Below, piece after piece: positions 1 to 9,134 of a stretch of DNA of 42,920 nucleotides (position 1 is its first letter; every line of letters starts with the position of its first letter). This stretch comes from Natronohydrobacter sp. GTDB lineage: Bacteria; Pseudomonadota; Alphaproteobacteria; Rhodobacterales; Rhodobacteraceae. The DNA lies in the NCBI GenBank assembly GCA_007125005.1, contig SLDY01000001.1, positions 1 to 42,920 of the forward strand. The letters are read 5' to 3'. The notes beneath the pieces are model-generated. The model saw only the letters and a list, made by a program, of their open reading frames with translations. It ran no database searches and was not told where the DNA came from. The translations under genes were made by a program, and so were the position numbers.

Positions 1-1
1 C

Positions 2-2446
2 GCCCCGCATGAGAAAGCCTTCGCCTTTTGCGACCTGTTGGTTATCGGCTCTGGCCCGGCGGGGTTGATGGCGGCACTGACCGCCGCGCGGGCAGGCGCA
101 GATGTGATCCTGTGCGAAGAAGACCGCCAGATGGGCGGGCGCCTTTTGTCCGATGCAGGCCAGATCGACGGGATGCCGGGCGGGGCTTGGGCGGCGGGCG
201 TGCTGGCGGAACTGGAAAGCCTGCCCAATGTCCGCCTGATGCCGCGCACCAGTGTTTTCGGGGCCTATGATGGCGGGGTTTACGGCGCGCTGGAGCGCGT
301 CAGCCTGCATCTGGCCGCGCCCGGCCGAACCCCGCGCGAATGCTATTGGCGTATCACCGCCAAGCGCGCGATCCTGGCCACAGGCGCGCTGGAACGCCCA
401 ATCGCCCACCCCGACAATGACCGCCCCGGCACCATGCTTCTGGGCGCCGTGGCAAGCTACTGGCGGCGCTTCGCGGTCGATCCGGGCCGTGTGGTGGTGT
501 TTGGCAATAATGACCATGCGCTGGCTACGGCCAAGGTGCTGGCGGCGGATGGCATGGATATCCGCGCCTATATCGACCCGCGCGAGGTGACGGCGGATAC
601 GCCTTTCAACACCTATCGCGGCGAGGTGATTGGCACGCGCGGGCGTCACGGGCTGCACTCCGTCACTTTCCGCCATCAGGGCCGCGAGACACGGCTGGAA
701 GCCGACACACTGGCCCTGTCCGGCGGCTGGAACCCGTCGCTGCATCTGGCCTGCCATATGAACGGCCGCCCGGTCTGGGATGATGCCATCGCCGCATTTG
801 TTCCCCGCGAGCACATGGTGCCGGGGATGCAGGCAGTGGGTGCGGCGGCGGGTATCTTCTCGACCCATGGCGCGCTTGAAAGCGGTGCGCGGGCGGCCAA
901 GCTGGCGCTCGATGCCCTTGGCCTGCACGCATCGCTCCCTGACTTGCCACAGGCCGAAGATGCCCCCTATGCGATCACACCGCTCTGGCAAGTGCAGGCC
1001 AAGGGCCGCGCATGGCTCGATTTCGCCAATGACGTGACCACCAAGGATGTCACGCAGGCCGCACGCGAAGGCTTCGCTTCGGTCGAGCATATGAAGCGCT
1101 ACACCACCCAAGGCATGGCCCCCGATCAGGGCAAGTCGTCCAATATGGGCGCGCTGGCCGTGCTGGCCGATGCGACAGGCGGCACCATCCCCGGCACCGG
1201 CACGACCACCTTCCGCCCGCCCTTCGTGCCGATTTCCATCGCAGCCCTTGGCGCGGGGGGCTACGGCCCAAGCTTCGCGCCCCAGCGCTTCACCACATCA
1301 CACGCGCAGACCCGCAAGATGGGCGCGCCGATGATCGAGGCCGGGTTGTGGTATCGCCCGTCCTATTTTCCACAGGCCACCGACCGCGATTGGCGCGATG
1401 CCTGCAACCGCGAGGCGCTATATGTGCGCAACACCGTGGGCGTGTGTGATGTATCCACTCTGGGCAAGATCGACGTGCAAGGCCCGGATGCCGCGCGGTT
1501 TCTGGACTTTGTTTACACCAACACCATGTCCAGCCTGAAACCGGGCCGCGTGCGCTACGGGCTGATGCTGCGCGAGGATGGCCATGTCATGGATGACGGC
1601 ACCTGCGCGCGGCTGTCAGACCAGCAGTTCCTGATCACCACCACCACGGCGGCAGCAGGCGAGGTGATGCGGCATCTGGATTTCGTGCAGCAGGCATATT
1701 GTGCCGATTGGGCTTTCCGGCTGATCTCGGTGACTGAGGCCTGGGCACAGTGCGCCATCGCGGGCCCGCTGGCGGATGAAGTGCTGGGCCTTGTTCTGGG
1801 CGATGCGCCTGGGCTGCCCTTCATGGGCTGCACGCCTGTCACGGTGGGCGGGGTTAACGCGCGTTTGTTCCGCATCTCTTTCAGTGGTGAGCGCGGCTAT
1901 GAACTGGCAGTGCCCGCGCGCTATGGGGCGGACCTCTATCGGCATCTTGTCACGCTGGCCGAATCCTTGGGTGGGGGTGCTTACGGGATGGAAGCGCTCA
2001 ATGTCCTGCGCATCGAAAAGGGATTTGTTACCCATGCCGAGATTGACGGGCGCGTGACCGCTTTCGACCTTGGCCTGCAAGGCATGGTCTCCGCCAAGAA
2101 GGATTGCATCGGCAAGGCCGCCAGCCAACGCCCCGGATTGACCGGATCTGCGCGGCTGCAACTGGTCGGGCTGCGCCCTGTGGACCCGAAGGCCGAGATC
2201 ACGGCCGGCGCGCATCTTTACCCCGGCGATAAACCGGCCAAGGCGGCTTATGGGCTGGGGCATGTGAAATCAGTCTGCTATTCGCCCATGCTGGAAAGCT
2301 GGCTGGGGCTGGCGCTTTTGGAAAACGGGCGCGCGCGCCACGGTGAAACCCTGCGCCTTGACGACGGGCTGCGCGGCATCAGCGCCGATGTCGAAATCTG
2401 CAACCCGGTCTTTTTTGACCCGGACGGAGGGCGGATGCGTGATTAG
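2..2446 (+). CDS. soxA: Sarcosine oxidase alpha subunit, 5'-truncated by the window edge
   Basis: The reading frame is open to the left edge, so the true start lies outside; about 814 residues are visible, against roughly 1000 for the family. The heterotetrameric enzyme oxidatively demethylates sarcosine to glycine, passing the one-carbon unit to tetrahydrofolate and making H2O2. A dinucleotide-binding loop (GSGPAG, 47-64) opens the FAD/NAD-binding half. The DQGKSSN stretch (about 1124) and GTTTFRPP follow, both typical of this subunit, and the C-terminal third is a GcvT-like folate-binding domain. A TTG at 38 could be mistaken for a start, but conserved residues (a Glu-Lys-x-x-Ala-x-x-Cys-Asp-type lead-in) continue upstream of it. 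The stop overlaps the soxG start by 8 bases. The family assignment is firm. The exact methylamine substrate (sarcosine or a relative) is inferred. Confidence 0.93.
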   Translation, partial: APHEKAFAFCDLLVIGSGPAGLMAALTAARAGADVILCEEDRQMGGRLLSDAGQIDGMPGGAWAAGVLAELESLPNVRLMPRTSVFGAYDGGVYGALERVSLHLAAPGRTPRECYWRITAKRAILATGALERPIAHPDNDRPGTMLLGAVASYWRRFAVDPGRVVVFGNNDHALATAKVLAADGMDIRAYIDPREVTADTPFNTYRGEVIGTRGRHGLHSVTFRHQGRETRLEADTLALSGGWNPSLHLACHMNGRPVWDDAIAAFVPREHMVPGMQAVGAAAGIFSTHGALESGARAAKLALDALGLHASLPDLPQAEDAPYAITPLWQVQAKGRAWLDFANDVTTKDVTQAAREGFASVEHMKRYTTQGMAPDQGKSSNMGALAVLADATGGTIPGTGTTTFRPPFVPISIAALGAGGYGPSFAPQRFTTSHAQTRKMGAPMIEAGLWYRPSYFPQATDRDWRDACNREALYVRNTVGVCDVSTLGKIDVQGPDAARFLDFVYTNTMSSLKPGRVRYGLMLREDGHVMDDGTCARLSDQQFLITTTTAAAGEVMRHLDFVQQAYCADWAFRLISVTEAWAQCAIAGPLADEVLGLVLGDAPGLPFMGCTPVTVGGVNARLFRISFSGERGYELAVPARYGADLYRHLVTLAESLGGGAYGMEALNVLRIEKGFVTHAEIDGRVTAFDLGLQGMVSAKKDCIGKAASQRPGLTGSARLQLVGLRPVDPKAEITAGAHLYPGDKPAKAAYGLGHVKSVCYSPMLESWLGLALLENGRARHGETLRLDDGLRGISADVEICNPVFFDPDGGRMRD

Positions 2447-2930
2447 GCTCAAGGAAACCTCTGCAGTCGCACAACCGCGCCTGCCGACTCTGACCGGCTG
2501 CACCCTGCGCGCGTTGCCACCCGTGCGGATAACCTCGGTTGCGCCCTATCCCGGTCAGACTGAAGCACTGCGCGCCCGGTTGGACGGCTTTCCCGCTCCG
2601 GGCGAGGTGCTGACAGTGCAGGGCATCGATCTGGTCTGGGCGGGCCGCGATCTGGCCTTTGCCTTTGGCGATGATCTGCCCGACGGTCTGGACGCATTTT
2701 GCGCGCTCACAGATCAGTCCGATGGCTGGTGCGGTTTCGCGCTGCAGGGCACAGGGGCGGAAGCCCTGCTTGCGCGGCGTCTGCCCTTCGATCTGCGCAA
2801 TATGCCCTCGCAGGGTTCCGCCCGCAGCGTGCTGGATCATCTGCCAGTGCTGGTGCTGCGCCGGGCGAGCGATAGGTTCGAGATCTGGGTTTGGCGCTCG
2901 ATGGTCCAAAACGCCCTCGCCCGACTCTGA
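2439..2930 (+). CDS. soxG: Sarcosine oxidase gamma subunit
   Basis: SoxG is the small, GcvT-like partner of SoxA in the heterotetrameric sarcosine oxidase. The GTG at 2439 is preferred because a GGAGG sits 8 bases upstream inside the end of soxA and because MIRLKETSAV is a normal SoxG beginning; the frame extends further upstream only through soxA coding sequence. Family features are the LTDQSDGW stretch (about residues 92-99) and the C-terminal hydrophobic-Arg-Ser-Met ending (WVWRSMVQNAL). At 163 residues it is somewhat shorter than the usual 180-200, with the shortfall spread over loops rather than an obvious break. It is translationally coupled to soxA and completes the usual soxBDAG order, with soxB and soxD expected to the left of the window. 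Confidence 0.88.
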   Translation: MIRLKETSAVAQPRLPTLTGCTLRALPPVRITSVAPYPGQTEALRARLDGFPAPGEVLTVQGIDLVWAGRDLAFAFGDDLPDGLDAFCALTDQSDGWCGFALQGTGAEALLARRLPFDLRNMPSQGSARSVLDHLPVLVLRRASDRFEIWVWRSMVQNALARL

Positions 2931-3042
2931 AAGGGACGCGCGCCTGCTTCAATGAAAACGACCCCTCAATAGCTGCATCCGTCGTTTCACTTTCGGCGTG
3001 ATCTTTTGCACCCTCGCTGAACGCAGGGCGAAAGGAGCGGCG

Positions 3043-4020
3043 ATGAAAACGGGCTTTATCGGGTTGGGCAATGTGGGATCAAAGCTCGCAGGCAGCCTGC
3101 TGCGCAACGGGCATGATCTGACGGTTTTCGACCTCGACACGGCCAAGGTTCAGGAATTCGTTGCAAAAGGCGCAGGTCATGCCGACAGCGCAGGCGCCCT
3201 GATGCGCGCCTGTGATATTGTGATCACCTGCCTGCCATCGCCTGTGATCTGCGAGGCGACTGTCACCGAGATGCTGCCCGAAGTGACCCCCGGCAAGACA
3301 TGGATGGAAATGTCCACCACGGATGCAGGCGTCATGCAGGCGCTGGCGGCACAGGTGCAGGCGGCAGGCGGGGCCGTAGTGGAATGCCCGGTCTCTGGCG
3401 GGTGCCATCGGGCCGAGACTGGGAATATCTCGATTTTCGCAGGCTGCGACCGGGCGACGTTCGAGCTTGTGCTTCCGCTGTTGACCACCTTGGGCCGCCG
3501 GGTGTTGCATACGGGCGAGATCGGCACGGCCTCGGTGCTGAAAGTTATGACCAACTATCTGGCCACAGCCAATCTGCTGAGCGTCTGCGAGGCGCTGGTG
3601 ACGATGAAAGCCGCCGGGATGGATCTGAACACAACCTATGAAGCGATCAAGATATCCTCCGGCACCTCCTTCGTGCATGAAACCGAGAGCCAGATCATCC
3701 TCAACGGCTCGCGCGATATTTCCTTCACGATGGATCTGGTCAAGAAGGATATCGGCCTGTTCCAGAGCATTGCCGAGGATGCGGGCGTGCCGCTGGAGAT
3801 CAGCCCGCTGATGGTGTCGATCTTCGATGACGGCATCGCCCGATTCGGCGCGCGCGAGTTGTCGCCCAACATCATCAAACGGCTGGAAGAGGCGACCGGG
3901 CTGAGCATCCTCGCCCCCGGATTCCCGGCCCTTCTGACCGACGATGAACCCGAAGAACCGGGATACGAGGTCATTCCCACGGGCCGCACGACCCCTTTGG
4001 CGGCGGAGCAATCCAGATGA
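3043..4020 (+). CDS. NAD(P)-dependent beta-hydroxyacid dehydrogenase (3-hydroxyisobutyrate dehydrogenase family)
   Basis: A 325-residue two-domain dehydrogenase. The N-terminal Rossmann loop is GFIGLGNVGSK (residues 3-13). The substrate-binding signature ECPVSGGCHRAE lies near residues 129-140, and the catalytic-lysine region (VLKVMTNYL) near 166-174. The family oxidises beta-hydroxyacids such as 3-hydroxyisobutyrate, tartronate or threonate with NAD(P)+. The ATG at 3043 follows AAGGAG by six bases; an in-frame GTG at 2998 lacks a ribosome site and would add residues absent from the fold. It follows soxG after 112 bases and overlaps the next gene as ATGA, so it forms an operon with the class II aldolase and the gamma-butyrobetaine hydroxylase-like gene. 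The last ~30 residues are acidic and extend past the usual family end. Substrate unknown; a hydroxyacid made by its operon partners is likely. Confidence 0.85.
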   Translation: MKTGFIGLGNVGSKLAGSLLRNGHDLTVFDLDTAKVQEFVAKGAGHADSAGALMRACDIVITCLPSPVICEATVTEMLPEVTPGKTWMEMSTTDAGVMQALAAQVQAAGGAVVECPVSGGCHRAETGNISIFAGCDRATFELVLPLLTTLGRRVLHTGEIGTASVLKVMTNYLATANLLSVCEALVTMKAAGMDLNTTYEAIKISSGTSFVHETESQIILNGSRDISFTMDLVKKDIGLFQSIAEDAGVPLEISPLMVSIFDDGIARFGARELSPNIIKRLEEATGLSILAPGFPALLTDDEPEEPGYEVIPTGRTTPLAAEQSR

Positions 4021-4763
4021 ACATGCGCCCGAATATCGACCATTGGACCGAGCGCTGCGAGCTTGCCGCCGCCTTTCGCTGGGCGGCCAAGCTGGGCATG
4101 CATGAAGCCGTGGCCAATCATTTCAGCCTGTCGGTGAATGCAGATGGCACGCGCTTCCTGATGAACCCCAATCAGGTGCATTTCAGCCTGATCCGCGCCT
4201 CTGATCTGCTGCTGATCGACGCCAATGACCCCGCCACGCTGGACCAGCCCGACGCGCCCGACCCGACAGCATGGGGATTGCATGGCTCCATCCACCGGCT
4301 GTGCTCGCATGCGCGCTGCGTCATGCACACCCATTCGATCTTCTCCACCGTGCTGGCGTCGCTTGCCGATAGTCGCCTGCCGCCGATCGACCAGAACACC
4401 GCCACCTTCTTCAACCGCTATGTGATTGACGAACAATTCGGCGGGCTGGCCTTCGAGGAAGAAGGGATGCGCTGTGCCGCCATGCTCTCGGACCCTGCGA
4501 AAAAGGTGATGATCATGGGCAATCACGGCGTTCTGGTCATAGGGCGCGACGTGGCCGACACGTTCAACCGCCTCTATTATTTCGAGCGCGCCGCCGAGAC
4601 CTATATCCGCGCGCTGCAAACCGGCCAGCCCTTGCGCGTGCTGTCCGACGAGATCGCCGAAAAGACCGCGCGCGAACTCGACGACTATCCCGGTCAGGCC
4701 GAAGCGCATCTGGCCCAGATCTGCCGCATCCTTGACCGCAGCGACCCCGATTACGCCACCTGA
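4017..4763 (+). CDS. Class II aldolase/adducin-family protein
   Basis: A 248-residue protein of the fuculose-aldolase/adducin fold, zinc-dependent lyases or decarboxylases of the cytoplasm. The metal-binding set is visible: HGSIH and the HTHS motif in the middle (about residues 91-107), and a further His in MGNHGVLV (about 166-173). The start overlaps the preceding dehydrogenase stop as ATGA, with CGGAG upstream. Pairing with a beta-hydroxyacid dehydrogenase resembles threonate/tetronate-type pathways, where such proteins act on 3-oxo acids, but the DUF1537 kinase of those pathways is not seen. Here it sits between the dehydrogenase and a gamma-butyrobetaine hydroxylase-like enzyme, which suggests cleavage or decarboxylation of a hydroxylated or keto product. 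The activity cannot be read from sequence. Confidence 0.83.
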   Translation: MNMRPNIDHWTERCELAAAFRWAAKLGMHEAVANHFSLSVNADGTRFLMNPNQVHFSLIRASDLLLIDANDPATLDQPDAPDPTAWGLHGSIHRLCSHARCVMHTHSIFSTVLASLADSRLPPIDQNTATFFNRYVIDEQFGGLAFEEEGMRCAAMLSDPAKKVMIMGNHGVLVIGRDVADTFNRLYYFERAAETYIRALQTGQPLRVLSDEIAEKTARELDDYPGQAEAHLAQICRILDRSDPDYAT

Positions 4764-4775
4764 GAAAGATCCGCC

Positions 4776-5918
4776 ATGACTGACACCATTGCCCTGTCCG
4801 ACCGCGGCCTGACCCTGACGCTTGGAGAAACGCCGCACTATTTCAACTATTTCTGGCTGCGCGATGCCTGCACCAGCTGCATCGATCCGCAAACCCGTGA
4901 GCGGATTTTCGACTGTTCCGCGCTGCCAAATCCACCCAGGGCGACCGCTGCATGGATCGAGGGTGATCATTTGCGCCTGTCATGGCAGGATGAAGCGGTC
5001 GTGTCCTCTGTGCCGCTATCGCTGCTGCACGAGATATCCGCGACGGGCCGCCCGCATGACCCTGCGGACCTGCCCCGCAGATTGTGGATGGCGGATTTCG
5101 AGCCACAGATCGCGCGCATCCCGCAAGCGGATGTGTTGCACTCGGATGCAGGCCGCGCGCAATTCTGCCGCGCGCTGATCGAGGATGGTATCGCGATTGT
5201 CACAGGCATGGAGCCGGGTAAGGAGAGCCTGACGGCGCTGGTGGAAACTCTGGGCAGCATCAGCCCGTCGGCCGAGGGGTATTTCTTCGAGGTGCGTGTC
5301 GAGATCGCGCCGACCAATCTGGCCTTCACCGCCGGGCCGTTGGAAATGCACACTGACCTGCCCAGCGAAGAAGCAGCACCCGGTCTGCAATTCCTGCATT
5401 GTCTGGAAAACACTGTCGAGGGCGGCATGTCGCTGTTTCTGGATGGGGCGGCTGTGGCTGAAGCGCTGCGTGCGGAAGACCCCGACGCCTTCGCGCTGCT
5501 GGCTGCGCATGACATTCCGTTCTTCTATCGCCATGACCATCTCGACTACCGCGCCCATCAGCGCGTGATTGAAACGGACCCCCAAGGCCGCGTGACCGGC
5601 GTGACCATCTCGCAGCATTTGCAGGACACGCTCGATCTGCCGCAGGAGTTGCTGGACACATATTACCCGGCTTTCGTGAAATTCATCCGGCTGATGCAGC
5701 AAGACCGCTTCCGTGTGCGGTTTCGCTCGCAAGCGGGTAATTGTGTTGTGTTCGACAATCACCGTATCGTGCATGGGCGCGAAGGCTATGTGGCCGAAAG
5801 CGGCAAGCGGCATTTGCGCGGCTGCTATTGTGACCGGGGGGGCTTGCGCAGCACCTACCGCGTTCTCGCGAAGCAGGGTTATGACGGGCTGGCCGCGCCC
5901 GCCCGCGCGACGGCCTGA
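4776..5918 (+). CDS. Gamma-butyrobetaine hydroxylase-type 2-oxoglutarate/Fe(II) dioxygenase
   Basis: A 380-residue protein with the two-part build of the gamma-butyrobetaine/trimethyllysine hydroxylase family. The N-terminal DUF971-like zinc domain carries YFWLRDAC with Cys32 and Cys35. The double-stranded beta-helix has iron ligands His192 and Asp194 (MHTDLP) and His333 in DNHRIVHGRE; Arg335 fits the 2-oxoglutarate-binding arginine. The family hydroxylates C3 of gamma-butyrobetaine to make L-carnitine, using O2 and 2-oxoglutarate and releasing succinate and CO2. It starts 12 bases after the aldolase-like gene and ends just before a strong hairpin, so it closes the operon. Its presence beside sarcosine oxidase suggests use of quaternary or methylated amines. 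Family call strong; the exact substrate could be a gamma-butyrobetaine analogue. Confidence 0.88.
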   Translation: MTDTIALSDRGLTLTLGETPHYFNYFWLRDACTSCIDPQTRERIFDCSALPNPPRATAAWIEGDHLRLSWQDEAVVSSVPLSLLHEISATGRPHDPADLPRRLWMADFEPQIARIPQADVLHSDAGRAQFCRALIEDGIAIVTGMEPGKESLTALVETLGSISPSAEGYFFEVRVEIAPTNLAFTAGPLEMHTDLPSEEAAPGLQFLHCLENTVEGGMSLFLDGAAVAEALRAEDPDAFALLAAHDIPFFYRHDHLDYRAHQRVIETDPQGRVTGVTISQHLQDTLDLPQELLDTYYPAFVKFIRLMQQDRFRVRFRSQAGNCVVFDNHRIVHGREGYVAESGKRHLRGCYCDRGGLRSTYRVLAKQGYDGLAAPARATA

Positions 5919-5924
5919 CAAGTT

Positions 5925-5946
5925 GGCCGGGTCGCAAGACCCGGCC
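5925..5946. terminator. Perfect hairpin between convergent genes, likely terminator
   Basis: A 9-bp perfect GC-rich stem (GGCCGGGTC with GACCCGGCC) is closed by a GCAA tetraloop of the very stable GNRA kind. It fills the 35-base gap between the plus-strand dioxygenase stop (5918) and the minus-strand aldehyde dehydrogenase stop (5954). No long T-run follows on either strand, so it may work as a bidirectional RNA end-stabiliser or a weak intrinsic terminator. Confidence 0.7.
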
Positions 5947-5953
5947 GCTTCGC

Positions 5954-7384
5954 TCAAGGCTGGAAGGGTGGGCGGACTTTCACCTCGTAGAATTCTGCCA
6001 GCCCATACGCGCCGCCTTCGCGGCCATTGCCGGATTGCTTGAACCCACCAAAAGGCGAGCCGTAATCCGTCGCGCGCCCGTTGATATGGATACCGCCTGC
6101 GCGCAAGCGACGCGCCACGCGCGCGGCGCGCGCTGCATTATTTGTGGCAAGATAGGCATCCAGTCCGTAAGGCGTGTCATTGGCAATGGCGATGGCCTCC
6201 TCTTCGCTGTCGAAGGGGATCATCACCAGAACCGGGCCGAAGATTTCCTCCTGTGCGATGCTCATATCGTTGCGCACATCGGCAAAGAGGGTGGGCTTCA
6301 CATACCAGCCCGCCTCGAACCCTTGGGGTTTGCCCAAGCCCCCCACAACCAGCCGCGCGCCCTCCTCGATGCCTTTCTGGATCATCCTTTGCACACGTTC
6401 ATACTGGATCTGATCGAAAAGAGGGCCAATGTGATTGCCCTCTTCCAGCGGGTCGCCCACAGCTTGTGCCCGTGCCGCCTGTGCTGCGAGTTCGACGGCC
6501 CGGTCATAGACACTGCGCTCAACCAGCATCCGGGTGGGCGCATTGCAGGACTGCCCAGTGTTGGCGAAACACTCCAGCACGCCTTCGGAGACGCGGGCTT
6601 CAAGATCGGCATCTGCAAAGATGATATTGGGTGATTTCCCGCCTAGCTCCAATGCCACGCGCTTGACGCTATCGGCCGCATTCTTGGTGACAGAAATCCC
6701 CGCGCGGGTCGATCCGGTGAAAGACATCATCGCTACATCCGGATGGCGCGACAGGGCCGCTCCGACCGTTGGTCCATCCCCGAACACAAGGTTGAACACG
6801 CCCTTGGGAAAGCCCGCCTCATGGATCATTTCTGCATAGAGATGCGCAGAGAGCGGTGTGTGCTCTGACGGTTTGAGCACACAAGTATTGCCCGCCGCGA
6901 GGGCAGGGATCACTTTCAGCGCGATCTGGTTCACAGGCCAGTTCCACGGTGTAATCAACCCACATACGCCAATCGGCTCATGGGAAAGAATATCGCCATT
7001 CGGCAGGGTTTCTTCTTCCTTAATCGCGTCTAACGCGTACAGAAAGGCGCGCAGGTGCCCGGTGCCGGAGGCCGCCTGTTGCTCGCGCGACAAAGAGATC
7101 GGCGCGCCCATCTCGGCTGTGATCGCCTGCGCCATCTCTTCTTCGCGCGCGACGCTGATTTCCAGAAGACGTAGAAGATAGGCGCGGCGCTCGGGCTTTG
7201 GCGCGAAGCCCCAAGTTTCGAACGCCGCCTTTGCCGCAGCCACGGCTCGGTCCACATCCGCCGCATTGCCCAGTGTCACTGTGCCGATCCTGCTGTTGGT
7301 AGCAGGGTTCAGGATTGGCATGGTTTGCGTGCCGCATGGTGTGATCCAGGCGCCATCGATGTAGAAGCGGTTGATATCGGTCAT
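5954..7384 (-). CDS. NAD(P)-dependent aldehyde dehydrogenase
   Basis: A 476-residue member of the aldehyde dehydrogenase superfamily, which oxidises aldehydes to acids via a thiohemiacetal. The conserved PWNWPVNQ segment is at residues 146-153, KPSEHTP at 171-177, the general-base Glu246 lies in LELGGKSPN and the nucleophile Cys280 in [11 protein letters not shown]. The context around the cysteine differs from classical betaine aldehyde dehydrogenase, so betB is not assigned. The start overlaps the upstream GMC oxidoreductase stop as ATGA with GGAGG in front, so the two are translationally coupled. A GMC alcohol oxidase followed by an aldehyde dehydrogenase implies two-step oxidation of an alcohol (choline-like or polyol-derived) to a carboxylate. 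The substrate is inferred only. Confidence 0.9.
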   Translation of the reverse strand: MTDINRFYIDGAWITPCGTQTMPILNPATNSRIGTVTLGNAADVDRAVAAAKAAFETWGFAPKPERRAYLLRLLEISVAREEEMAQAITAEMGAPISLSREQQAASGTGHLRAFLYALDAIKEEETLPNGDILSHEPIGVCGLITPWNWPVNQIALKVIPALAAGNTCVLKPSEHTPLSAHLYAEMIHEAGFPKGVFNLVFGDGPTVGAALSRHPDVAMMSFTGSTRAGISVTKNAADSVKRVALELGGKSPNIIFADADLEARVSEGVLECFANTGQSCNAPTRMLVERSVYDRAVELAAQAARAQAVGDPLEEGNHIGPLFDQIQYERVQRMIQKGIEEGARLVVGGLGKPQGFEAGWYVKPTLFADVRNDMSIAQEEIFGPVLVMIPFDSEEEAIAIANDTPYGLDAYLATNNAARAARVARRLRAGGIHINGRATDYGSPFGGFKQSGNGREGGAYGLAEFYEVKVRPPFQP

Positions 7385-8964
7385 CTGTTATCCTCCAGTA
7401 TCAGCTCTGCCGCGCGAGCGGCGAGCATCATTGTCGGCGCGTTGGTATTGCCCGAGGTAATATTGGGAAAGGCCGAGGCATCGACAACCCGCAGCCGATC
7501 CGTGCCATGCACCCGCAGCCGTGCATCAATGACAGAGCGCGCAGGATCATCGCCCATGCGACATGTGCAACTGGGATGAAACACGGTCGACGCACGCGCG
7601 CGGAAATCCGACAAAAGGGCGTCGTCATCGAGTGCCAGGAGATCGGGACCAATTGGCGACCGCCGCGCGCGCGACATGGTCGCGCTCTGTGCCAGTGATT
7701 GTAGCAGATGCCCTGCGCGGATAGCGCTCGCACAGTCGTCCTGCGTGGACAGTGAGTTCGGGAAAATCTTCGGCGGGTCATCCGGGTTGCGAGAAGCGAT
7801 GCAGATCTCGCCTCGGCTGGTCGGGCGACACGGTTGCGCAGAGAGAATAAACCCTGATGCAGAGGGGACCATCGGTCCCTCCGAACTATAGGAATAGACC
7901 ATCGGGTTACAGTATATCTGTGTATCCGGTGCTTGCTCGGGATTTGATGCAATAAACCCACCGATTTGATTGATTGGAACTGCAAGCGGGCCAGTGCGGG
8001 TTGCCAGATAGCGCGCTCCGTTCAGCAAACGCCCCTGCAGCGAGCCAAGTGCGGCATTGAGCGTCTTGGGAAATGCTGCGAAACTGTAGGAAATGGCGAG
8101 ATGATCCTGAAGCCCGCGCCCAACCTCCGACAGCGGATTGTGCACATCGATACCATGTTCCTGCAGAAGAGTGCCCGGCCCGATCCCCGAGAGTTGCAGC
8201 AATTGTGGCGAGTGGATCGCGCCCGCCGATAGAATGACCTCACGCCGCGCTCGCGCTGTGACCAAAGCACCATGCTTGCGATAAATCACTCCGTCTGCAG
8301 TGCCATCCTCGATAACGATCCGTTGCACCTGTGCGTGCGTTTCCAGACGGACGCGACCGCGCCGCATGGCAGGGCGCAGAAACGCATCCGCTGCAGACCA
8401 GCGCCGCCCTTTCCAGACGGTGCTGCGATAGTGGCCAAGCCCGGATTGAGCGGTGTTGAGGTCCTCCAGTACAGGCCATCCGATTTCGGCGGCAGCGGTC
8501 AGGAAGGATTGGGAGAATGAGTGCATCATGCGCGACAGGTCACTGACACGGATCGGACCGGGGTCGGCCTGCAGCCCCTTGTGTTCGAGGCTGTCATAGA
8601 TCGCGCAGACCGTCTGCCAGTCCCATCCGCGCGCACCTGCTTTCGCCCAGTCATCAAAATCTACTGGCAAACCGCGCATATAGGTCATCGCATTGATAGA
8701 GCTGCACCCGCCTACAACCCGACCGCGGGGCCAGAACCCGCGTCGCCCTGCAAGCCCCGCATCTTCTTCGGTCGGACATGTCGTAGAAATGCGAGGATCC
8801 TTATAGGCAAACGCATAACCCAGCGGCACCTTGACCCAGAAGTAACGATCAGAGCCGCCCGCCTCAAGAACCAGGATTCTATTCCGCGGATCCTTGCTCA
8901 GCCGGTCTGCCAAAACACAGCCAGCCGAGCCCGCGCCAATTATGATATAGTCATACTCTATCAC
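7381..8964 (-). CDS. GMC-family FAD-dependent alcohol oxidoreductase (choline dehydrogenase-like)
   Basis: A 527-residue flavoprotein of the glucose-methanol-choline family. It shows the N-terminal FAD-binding loop [13 protein letters not shown] (residues 10-22), the GMC signature around [13 protein letters not shown] (about 79-91), the second signature [16 protein letters not shown] in the middle, and the C-terminal catalytic-His region [10 protein letters not shown] followed by [10 protein letters not shown]. The start is GTG (no ATG is available), six bases after an AAGGA. It probably takes electrons from a primary alcohol to the respiratory chain or O2, and the overlapping aldehyde dehydrogenase would finish the oxidation. 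A divergent LysR gene 170 bases away is the likely regulator. Choline is one candidate substrate, but betB/betI partners are not recognisable. Confidence 0.9.
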   Translation of the reverse strand: MIEYDYIIIGAGSAGCVLADRLSKDPRNRILVLEAGGSDRYFWVKVPLGYAFAYKDPRISTTCPTEEDAGLAGRRGFWPRGRVVGGCSSINAMTYMRGLPVDFDDWAKAGARGWDWQTVCAIYDSLEHKGLQADPGPIRVSDLSRMMHSFSQSFLTAAAEIGWPVLEDLNTAQSGLGHYRSTVWKGRRWSAADAFLRPAMRRGRVRLETHAQVQRIVIEDGTADGVIYRKHGALVTARARREVILSAGAIHSPQLLQLSGIGPGTLLQEHGIDVHNPLSEVGRGLQDHLAISYSFAAFPKTLNAALGSLQGRLLNGARYLATRTGPLAVPINQIGGFIASNPEQAPDTQIYCNPMVYSYSSEGPMVPSASGFILSAQPCRPTSRGEICIASRNPDDPPKIFPNSLSTQDDCASAIRAGHLLQSLAQSATMSRARRSPIGPDLLALDDDALLSDFRARASTVFHPSCTCRMGDDPARSVIDARLRVHGTDRLRVVDASAFPNITSGNTNAPTMMLAARAAELILEDNR

Positions 8965-9134
8965 CGGAATATCCTTCAGGTATGATCAGTTCTGTGCCGT
9001 CTCTAAGACAGCACTTCAAACAACGCTTCTTCGCTCTGAGGGGTGGTTTTATTTGCAGCCAGTGGCGCGCAGACCCCACTTTCCATGATCCTGTTTCCCA
9101 TGCATATTGCGCCAGAGTTGAAGGAGTGCATCCG

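Noticed and set aside
1616-2263. 215-codon minus-strand frame within soxA
   Set aside because: A shadow of the conserved folate-binding domain of soxA with no family resemblance.
3636-4970. 444-codon open frame on the minus strand
   Set aside because: It is antisense to three well-supported genes, matches no family and has the composition expected of a shadow frame in GC-rich DNA.
5954-8964. betAB (choline to glycine betaine) assignment for the GMC oxidase and aldehyde dehydrogenase
   Set aside because: The residues around the catalytic cysteine (GQSCNAPTR) differ from betaine aldehyde dehydrogenase, no betI-like regulator is present and the regulator is LysR type. Kept as generic families.
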